A DNA stretch of 18,849 bases from JAVWJP01 sp036638975. GTDB lineage: Bacteria; Bacillota; Clostridia; Oscillospirales; Ruminococcaceae. Under the pieces are notes generated by a model. That model was not told the origin of the DNA. It did no database searches and saw nothing but the letters and a program-made list of their open reading frames with translations. The stretch covers positions 1-18,849 of the forward strand of contig JAVWJP010000025.1 of assembly GCA_036638975.1 (NCBI GenBank). The letters are read 5' to 3'. Position 1 is the stretch's first letter, and every line of letters begins with the position of its first letter. The translations under genes were made by a program, and so were the position numbers. This document shows, in pieces, positions 13,191 to 18,849 of this stretch.

Positions 13191-14642
13191 ATGAATTTTA
13201 AAGATTTAAACCTTATCCCACAGCTTTTACAGGCACTGGACGTGCAGGGCTACACCGAGCCAACACCAATACAAGAGCAGGCAATACCGCCTGTTTTGCA
13301 GCACCGCGACGTTTTGGGCTGTGCACAAACAGGCACAGGCAAAACAGCCGCCTTTGCTATACCTATTCTACAGCTTTTAAGTGAATCACCGCTTTACAAG
13401 GGCGGTACAAAGCGTATACGTTCGCTTATATTAACCCCTACGCGCGAGCTTGCACTGCAAATATACGAGAGCTTTACTTCATACGGCAAGTTCTTGCCGC
13501 TGCGTTGCTGTGTGGTTTTTGGCGGAGTTTCTCAAAAGCCGCAGGAGGAAGCGCTTAAACGCGGTGTAGATATTCTTGTGGCAACCCCTGGCAGGCTTAA
13601 CGACCTTATCTCGCAAGGGCTTATAAATTTGCGTGATATAGAAATATTTGTACTCGACGAAGCCGACCGTATGCTCGACATGGGCTTTATACATGATGTC
13701 CGCCGCGTTATAGCACAAACACCGCCAAAAAAACAGACTCTGCTTTTTTCTGCCACAATGCCTCCGGAAATTACAAATATTGTTCAAAGTGTGCTTGTAG
13801 ACCCTGTAAAAATTGCTGTAGCGCCTGTTTCGTCAACTGTTGACGCCATAGAGCAAAGCATTTATTTTGTTGACAAATGCAACAAGCGAGAGCTTCTTAT
13901 ATATCTTTTAAAAGACCCCGCCATAAGCTCGGCACTCGTGTTTACACGCACAAAGCACGGCGCAGACAGAGTAGTGCGAGAGCTTTTGCACTCGGGTCAG
14001 CGCGCCGCCGCCATACACGGCGACAAATCTCAGGGCGCACGTCAAAAGGCTCTTGCAGACTTTAAAAGCGGCGGTATACGCGTGCTTGTGGCAACAGACA
14101 TTGCCGCCAGAGGTATAGATATCTACGAGCTTTCTCATGTTATAAACTACGACCTGCCAAATATACCCGAAACCTACGTTCACCGCATAGGGCGCACGGG
14201 GCGCGCAGGGCTTTCTGGCATGGCAATTTCTTTTTGCGATATTGAAGAAAAACCATATTTAATGGACATTTTAAAGCTTATTAAGCGCGATATACCCGCT
14301 GTGACAGACCACCCGTACCCAATGCAGGTTTTTGAAGTACCGCCAAAAGAGCCGCGTCAGCCACGTCCTCCGCGGGCAGAACGCGCGATGAACGGCTTTA
14401 ACAAGCAAGGCCCTGCGAAAAAGGGCTATGCGGCACACAGCGGCAAAGCCGCAGGTACTTCTCCGCGCCGCGACGAGCGTAAATGGCAAGACGACAGCAA
14501 CCCCGCAAAGCAAAGCGCACAGCAAGCGCCACGCCCGCCAAAGCCGCGCAGCCACAAGCCCACCGGCGGTCGCAGGCCGGAGCCACGCCGCGAGGAAGGT
14601 TCATCACCTGTTACAAAAAACTCGTACTTCCGCAAGGGGTAG
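13191..14642 (+). CDS. DEAD-box ATP-dependent RNA helicase (RhlE/CshA type)
   Basis: This ATP-driven RNA-unwinding enzyme belongs to the family acting in ribosome assembly, RNA decay and cold growth. All motifs appear in order: Q motif 'GYTEPTPIQEQAI', I AQTGTGKT, Ia PTRELA, Ib TPGR, II DEAD, III SAT, IV 'SALVFTRTKH', V 'ATDIAARGID', VI 'HRIGRTGRAG'. After about residue 380 comes a low-complexity tail rich in Arg, Lys, Pro, Gly and Gln, as in RhlE/CshA-like proteins, likely for RNA binding. Length is 483 residues. AAGGAG lies 5 bases before the ATG. It is the only plus-strand gene here, diverging from the pur genes and converging on prfC. The subfamily is not certain. Confidence 0.94.
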   Translation: MNFKDLNLIPQLLQALDVQGYTEPTPIQEQAIPPVLQHRDVLGCAQTGTGKTAAFAIPILQLLSESPLYKGGTKRIRSLILTPTRELALQIYESFTSYGKFLPLRCCVVFGGVSQKPQEEALKRGVDILVATPGRLNDLISQGLINLRDIEIFVLDEADRMLDMGFIHDVRRVIAQTPPKKQTLLFSATMPPEITNIVQSVLVDPVKIAVAPVSSTVDAIEQSIYFVDKCNKRELLIYLLKDPAISSALVFTRTKHGADRVVRELLHSGQRAAAIHGDKSQGARQKALADFKSGGIRVLVATDIAARGIDIYELSHVINYDLPNIPETYVHRIGRTGRAGLSGMAISFCDIEEKPYLMDILKLIKRDIPAVTDHPYPMQVFEVPPKEPRQPRPPRAERAMNGFNKQGPAKKGYAAHSGKAAGTSPRRDERKWQDDSNPAKQSAQQAPRPPKPRSHKPTGGRRPEPRREEGSSPVTKNSYFRKG

Positions 14643-14760
14643 TCACCACAGCTTATTTGTGTGCGGCATTTATATACTAAAGCTTAATACCGCCCAAAAT
14701 AATAAATTTACAAATAAAACGACATTAGTTAGCAAAGCAATATATTATACTTTAGTAAAT

Positions 14761-14799
14761 AAAAAATGCTTCATCGTTTTTAGGCGGTGAAGCATTTTT
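14761..14799. terminator. Bidirectional terminator between helicase gene and prfC
   Basis: ATGCTTCA (14766-14773) pairs with TGAAGCAT (14788-14795), with flanking A-run and T-run extending the stem and supplying a U-tract in both directions. It serves the two converging genes. The preceding 14643-14760 stretch is AT-rich and shows no gene. Confidence 0.85.
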
Positions 14800-14807
14800 A
14801 TATTTTA

Positions 14808-16391
14808 TTATCTGCTGAACTCCGAGAGCATAAGACCTTTATTCTTGTCAAGCGCCCAGTTAATATTCCAGCTATCGGTAAAAAGAAGCAGGTAGCTGCC
14901 CCTAAAGTCTTGTACAATTTTGGTGTCAGAGCTTATATTAAGCTTTTTTATGTCGATTTCTTCGTTTTCTATCCATCTGATATACTGGTACGAAAGCTGT
15001 TCCATTATAATGTCAACATTATACTCGTTTTTAAGCCTGTATTCCAGCACATCAAACTGTAAAGTACCGACAACACCCACTATAACCTCTTCCATTCCCT
15101 TTGACGGCTCCTGAAAAATTTGTATAGCGCCCTCCTGTGCAATTTGCGTTGTGCCCTTGACAAACTGCTTGCGCTTCATCGTGTCTTTTTGACGAACACG
15201 CGCAAAATGCTCCGGCGCAAAGGTTGGTATTCCCGCAAACTCAAAGCTTTTGTTGGGCACTGTTATGGTGTCGCCTATGGCGAATATTCCCGGGTCAAAC
15301 ACACCTATAATATCCCCCGCAAATGCCTCGTCTATAACCTCGCGCTCCTGCGCCATTATCTGCTGAGGCTGAGAAAGCTTTAAAACCTTGCCGCCCTGAA
15401 CGTGCAAAACCTCCATGTTTTTATCAAAACGACCGGAGCATATGCGCATAAATGCTATTCTGTCGCGGTGCGCCTTGTTCATGTTTGCCTGTATCTTAAA
15501 CACGAAAGCCGAAAAATCGGGGCAAAAAGGGTCTATTTCGCCAATGCTTGAAGCTCTCGCCAATGGCGGCGGAGTCATACGCAAAAAGTCCTCTAAAAAC
15601 GGCTCTACGCCAAAGTTTGTAAGAGCCGAGCCAAAAAACACAGGCGAAAGCTTGCCGCTGCGCACAGCGTTCATGTCGAACTCATGGCTTGCGCCGTCCA
15701 AAAGCTCAATATCGTCCACAAGCTGTGCGTGCTTTTGCTCGCCTATAATATCGTCTAAAAGCGGGCTGTTTATGTCCATTTCAAGCTTTTCAACCTCGTG
15801 CTGTCCGCCGTTTAAAGTAAAGGATATTATCTCTTTTTTGTTTCTGTCGTATACCCCTTTAAACTCTTTGCCGCAGCCAATGGGCCAGTTTATGGGGTAA
15901 GTGCCTATGCCAAGCTCATTTTCGATATCCTCCATAAGCTCAAACGGGTCGCGCGCTTCCCTGTCCATTTTGTTTATAAAGGTAAAAATGGGTATGTTGC
16001 GCATTACGCACACCTTAAAAAGCTTGCGCGTTTGGTTTTCTACGCCCTTTGACGCATCAATAACCATAACAGCGCTGTCCGCCGCCATAAGCGTACGGTA
16101 GGTATCCTCCGAGAAATCCTGATGCCCGGGGGTATCGAGAATATTTATGCAATAGCCCTCGTAATTAAACTGCATAACCGAAGATGTTACCGAAATACCT
16201 CTTTGCTTTTCTATCTCCATCCAGTCTGAAACCGCATGGCGCGCCGTTTTTTTGCCTTTTACCGAGCCTGCAAGCGCAATAGCGCCGCCGTAAAGCAAAA
16301 ACTTTTCGGTAAGCGTGGTTTTGCCGGCGTCCGGGTGCGAGATTATCGCAAAGGTTCGGCGGCGTTCTATCTCATTTTTTAAATCGCTCAA
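14808..16391 (-). CDS. prfC: Peptide chain release factor 3
   Basis: RF3 is the GTPase that removes RF1/RF2 from the ribosome after termination. The 527 residues are full length. GTPase motifs are G1 SHPDAGKTT (18-26), the switch I region with 'EKQRGISVTSS', G3 DTPGHQD and G4 NKMD. The RF3-specific parts are 'HAVSDWMEIEKQRG', 'WPIGCGKEFKGVYDR', 'SPVFFGSALTNFGVEPFL' and the C-terminal 'QLSYQYIRWI'. The start is TTG at 16391, with GGAGG 7 bases upstream. It is transcribed alone: a terminator stands upstream after the sortase gene and another downstream. Confidence 0.96.
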   Translation of the reverse strand: MSDLKNEIERRRTFAIISHPDAGKTTLTEKFLLYGGAIALAGSVKGKKTARHAVSDWMEIEKQRGISVTSSVMQFNYEGYCINILDTPGHQDFSEDTYRTLMAADSAVMVIDASKGVENQTRKLFKVCVMRNIPIFTFINKMDREARDPFELMEDIENELGIGTYPINWPIGCGKEFKGVYDRNKKEIISFTLNGGQHEVEKLEMDINSPLLDDIIGEQKHAQLVDDIELLDGASHEFDMNAVRSGKLSPVFFGSALTNFGVEPFLEDFLRMTPPPLARASSIGEIDPFCPDFSAFVFKIQANMNKAHRDRIAFMRICSGRFDKNMEVLHVQGGKVLKLSQPQQIMAQEREVIDEAFAGDIIGVFDPGIFAIGDTITVPNKSFEFAGIPTFAPEHFARVRQKDTMKRKQFVKGTTQIAQEGAIQIFQEPSKGMEEVIVGVVGTLQFDVLEYRLKNEYNVDIIMEQLSYQYIRWIENEEIDIKKLNISSDTKIVQDFRGSYLLLFTDSWNINWALDKNKGLMLSEFSR

Positions 16392-16475
16392 CTAAATTCC
16401 TCCACCAATATATGCAGTATACCGCTAAAAACGCAGCAATAGTATGATACCATTTAAACAGGCTTTATGCAAGAT

Positions 16476-16520
16476 AAAAGGTGCTGCGACAAAACTAAAA
16501 TTTTGCCGAAGCACCTTTTT
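16476..16520 (-). terminator. Terminator after the sortase gene
   Basis: AAAAGGTGCT (16476-16485) pairs with AGCACCTTTT (16510-16519). Because the outer arms are A- and T-runs, the minus-strand copy ends in a U-tract about 28 bases beyond the sortase stop. The stem is long and can extend inward through AAAA/TTTT. Confidence 0.8.
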
Positions 16521-16547
16521 ACTTAGTACATATACAATAAGAAAAGC

Positions 16548-17234
16548 TTATTCGGCTTTTTTAGGTTTAAGCTCGGCACGCACTATTAGGCGCGCTGCGG
16601 CAGTTTCGCGCGGGGTACAGGTTACAAGCGTTAAAAGCGACTGTGTATTGCTTTGACGCAGTACAGCGGTTTCGTCTGGCTTTAGAACAAGCTTTTCTAT
16701 AACAACATAGGTATAGCTTTGGGTTAAATCTGTTATTGTTATTTCGTCACCCCGCTCTAGCTCGTCTAAGCGGTTAAAGTGCCTGCCGTAATCAAAATTA
16801 TTATGCCCCGCTATTGCAACATTACCCACAAGCCCCACAGTGCCCGTAGGCTCTATAGTGGTTAGCGCAACACCCAGGTTTTGCTTTGTAGTTCCGCGCA
16901 AAACAGGGCTTTTAAGACCGATTTTGTCTATCTCAAGCACAGCGACAATGTCCTTACTGCCCAAAGCCGCGACTTCATCAGAGGCCTGCAAAGCCTCTGT
17001 GCCAAGCTGTGGCTTCAGCTCATCACCCTCCGACGTGCTCTGCGCAGGCTCTGCCAAAAGAGCCATGCTTTGCTGCCAGCCCTCAAGAAGCTTTTTTTCT
17101 TTATAATTTTGGTACATAACCGTGGCACGCGGGTAAATAAGCACTGCCAGCCCTGCTATAATAAGCACTGCCGAAAGCAGCTTTAATAAACGATATTGCC
17201 ACAGCTTTGGTGAATATTCGCGGACAAGCTTCAT
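16548..17234 (-). CDS. Class D-like sortase
   Basis: Sortases are membrane-bound cysteine transpeptidases that cut LPXTG-type signals and join the protein to the cell wall or to another pilin. The 228 residues have an N-terminal membrane helix (about 17-34), a spacer, and a catalytic domain from about 93. The triad is H144 in 'AIAGHNNFDYGRHF', C206 in 'LLTLVTCTP' and R215 in 'ETAAARLIV'. There is no C-terminal membrane helix and no obvious class C lid motif, so class D fits best; class assignment by eye is tentative. The ATG at 17234 lies 19 bases after the stop of a surface protein with an FPETG anchor, which is its likely substrate. Confidence 0.88.
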   Translation of the reverse strand: MKLVREYSPKLWQYRLLKLLSAVLIIAGLAVLIYPRATVMYQNYKEKKLLEGWQQSMALLAEPAQSTSEGDELKPQLGTEALQASDEVAALGSKDIVAVLEIDKIGLKSPVLRGTTKQNLGVALTTIEPTGTVGLVGNVAIAGHNNFDYGRHFNRLDELERGDEITITDLTQSYTYVVIEKLVLKPDETAVLRQSNTQSLLTLVTCTPRETAAARLIVRAELKPKKAE

Positions 17235-17253
17235 ATAAAGTACTCATTTCGCA

Positions 17254-18849
17254 TTATTTTTTGCTGCGGCGGCGCAGCCCTAGCCTTATGCCAAGCCCCA
17301 TTGCCATAAGCAGTGCACCGCAAACATAAAATGGTACGTGCGATGATTCTCCCGTTTCGGGGAAGAAAGGCACAACACTGCTTAGCACCGACATTTTAAT
17401 GACAAAGGTTTCGCTGTAGCTGTCAGAATATCTTACGGTTACGGCAAACTCATCGTCACCGCTGAAGCCCGGCTTTGGTATGTATTCCCAGTGTCCGTCA
17501 CCGTCCACGGTAACTGTGCCGTTTTTAGGCTCCTCGCTTACTTCGGGTTTACCCGCCGGTGTCATAGGTACATTTCCGCTGCTGTTGGGTGGTACTGTGT
17601 CCGGTGCAGAAGTTCCTCCTTCTACAGGCGGCGGGGTTATTATCTGCGGTGGTGGTGACGGTGTGTTGTCAACTCCGCCGTCGCCGTCGCCACCGTTAGA
17701 GGGTGGAGCAGGCTTGTTTTTAAGCGTTTGAGTAAGCATTTGCCTATGTGCTTCTATAATGAAGGCGTGCTTGCTATTGTCTAAAATATAGCCTGACGGT
17801 GCAACTGTTTCTATGTAATAATACTCGCCCTGCGGCAAGTTGTCAAACAACAGTTTACCGTCCTCACGGCTTTCTTTCTCGCCTAAAAGCAAATTGCCAT
17901 CGGTTTTATACAGGGATATTTTTGCGCCTTTAAGCGGTTTACCTGTCGTATCGGTTTTTGTAATTTCAAGGCTGCCCAGTATAAGCGTGTTTTTTACATC
18001 GGCAAGTGTTTGCGGCGCGGGCTGCTTTGTAGTGTCTGCATTCGCAGTAACGGTAACCGTTTGCATATAAGCTGTGTTTATGGCATAGCCCTTTGGCGGC
18101 TTTGTTTCTGTAAGCGTATATGTGCCAATGGGCAGTGTATACTCTGCCGCACCATTTACGTCTGTCAGCTTTATATATGTTGCCCCTTTATTTGGCTCGT
18201 CGGTTTTAACAGCCGTAAATTCTGCGCCCGCAAGCTTTATACTGCCGTCATCATTTGTTTTTGTAAGGCGCACCGTTCCAAAGGCAAGAGCATCGCTAAA
18301 AACAAGTGCTTTAGCAGGCTGTGCCGTAGTTAAGCCGTTGTCTGCAATAGTAAACTCTTGCGGCACTGTGTTAAGCACGTAGCCCGCAGGGGCTTTGCTC
18401 TCGGTAACCGTGTAGCTACCGACAGACAAGCCTGTAAGCCTTGCAGTGCCGTCTATGCCTGTAGTCATTTTTTTGCTAAAGCTTGTGTCACCCGCTTTTG
18501 TAACGCTAAACTCTGCACCCGCAAGCTTTTTGTTTAAGTCGGTGCTGTCTGTTTTTGTCACAACAAGCGTGCCGCTTATTGCGGTATTGTTAAAGCTGTG
18601 TGTAATATTCGGCTGCTCTGTAACACCCTCGGCAACTGTAAAGCTTTGCGGCACTGTGTTAAGCAAGTAGCCCGCAGGGGCTTTGCTCTCGGTAACCGTG
18701 TAGCTGCCGACAGACAAGCCTGTAAGCATTGCAGTGCCGTCTGCGCCTGTAGTCATTTTTTTGCTAAAGCTTGTGTCACCCGCTTTTGTAACGCTAAACT
18801 CTGCACCCGCAAGCTTTTTGTTTAAGTCGGTGCTGTCTGTTTTTGTCAC
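17254..18849 (-). CDS. Cna-B/SpaA-repeat LPXTG surface protein, partial
   Basis: The gene enters from the right edge; the last 531 residues are visible and the true start is outside. At least four Cna-B (SpaA-like) domains follow each other, with lysines in 'VTKTD' and E-box segments such as 'YTVTESKAPAGY' and 'YTLTETKPPKGY', the pattern of domains closed by internal Lys-Asn/Asp isopeptide bonds. A Pro/Gly/Ser-rich spacer (about 383-430) follows, then an Ig-like module ('NGTVTVDGDGHWEYIPKPGF'). The C-terminal sorting signal has FPETG, a hydrophobic segment and an RRRSKK tail. It is a cell-wall-anchored or pilus-type adhesin candidate; its ligand is unknown. The sortase gene follows at 19 bases. 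Confidence 0.93.
   Translation of the reverse strand: MTKTDSTDLNKKLAGAEFSVTKAGDTSFSKKMTTGADGTAMLTGLSVGSYTVTESKAPAGYLLNTVPQSFTVAEGVTEQPNITHSFNNTAISGTLVVTKTDSTDLNKKLAGAEFSVTKAGDTSFSKKMTTGIDGTARLTGLSVGSYTVTESKAPAGYVLNTVPQEFTIADNGLTTAQPAKALVFSDALAFGTVRLTKTNDDGSIKLAGAEFTAVKTDEPNKGATYIKLTDVNGAAEYTLPIGTYTLTETKPPKGYAINTAYMQTVTVTANADTTKQPAPQTLADVKNTLILGSLEITKTDTTGKPLKGAKISLYKTDGNLLLGEKESREDGKLLFDNLPQGEYYYIETVAPSGYILDNSKHAFIIEAHRQMLTQTLKNKPAPPSNGGDGDGGVDNTPSPPPQIITPPPVEGGTSAPDTVPPNSSGNVPMTPAGKPEVSEEPKNGTVTVDGDGHWEYIPKPGFSGDDEFAVTVRYSDSYSETFVIKMSVLSSVVPFFPETGESSHVPFYVCGALLMAMGLGIRLGLRRRSKK
18379..18849 (-). repeat. Near-identical 288-bp tandem repeat in the surface gene
   Basis: The segments 18379-18561 and 18667-18849 differ at only 4 of 183 positions, with a 288-base offset, that is one 96-residue Cna-B domain. 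The pattern runs off the right edge, so more copies may follow. Domains further toward the C-terminus are clearly diverged. Such repeats change in number by recombination and are often mis-collapsed in short-read assembly. Confidence 0.9.

Noticed and set aside
1..18849. CRISPR array, prophage, defence or biosynthetic cluster
   Set aside because: No regularly spaced short repeats, cas, phage structural or secondary-metabolism genes were seen; the only tandem repeats are protein domains in the surface gene.

Overview
The window looks like chromosome from a low-to-mid GC anaerobic Firmicute of the class Clostridia, probably a gut Oscillospiraceae/Lachnospiraceae-type organism. The evidence is the SRP RNA-dnaX-ybaB-recR cluster in the Bacillus/Clostridium order, Gram-positive lipoproteins, a sortase next to a Cna-B repeat surface protein, strong AGGAGG-type ribosome sites and consensus sigma-A promoters. 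Species cannot be named from the sequence. Nearly every gene lies on the minus strand; the only plus-strand gene is a DEAD-box helicase.

Left part (1-3500), the rearranged end. A fragment of an IS3-type orfA is fused to a truncated ABC-transporter ATPase gene, preceded in its operon by a TlpA-like thioredoxin lipoprotein. Next come an intact M29-type aminopeptidase lipoprotein and, directly upstream of it, the collapsed remnant of a second copy, in which a ribosome site and start are fused to the last 53 codons. A decayed IS200/IS605 element with both end hairpins follows, stopping just short of the ssrA terminator.

Middle part (3455-13190), housekeeping. The trans-translation pair is ssrA (tmRNA) and smpB, with a perfect consensus promoter before smpB. 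Then come a GtrA-like membrane protein and recR-ybaB-dnaX with the small SRP RNA upstream. dnaX carries an in-frame A AAA AAA slippery heptamer followed two codons later by a -1 frame stop, so it may make a gamma-like short product as in E. coli. Beyond lie a DegV protein, a class B penicillin-binding protein, purD, and a stand-alone AICAR transformylase lacking the IMP cyclohydrolase domain.

Right part (13191-18849). A DEAD-box RNA helicase converges on prfC (release factor 3) across a shared terminator. Then come a class D-like sortase and a large surface protein with tandem Cna-B/SpaA repeats and an FPETG anchor; the two are 19 bases apart and probably form an enzyme-substrate pair. The surface gene runs off the right edge.

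I found no CRISPR array, phage, tRNA gene or clearly new multi-gene system. The most interesting points are the dnaX frameshift site, the duplicated exported M29 peptidase with its deletion remnant, a hairpin over the ribosome site of the PBP gene, and the near-identical surface-protein repeats.
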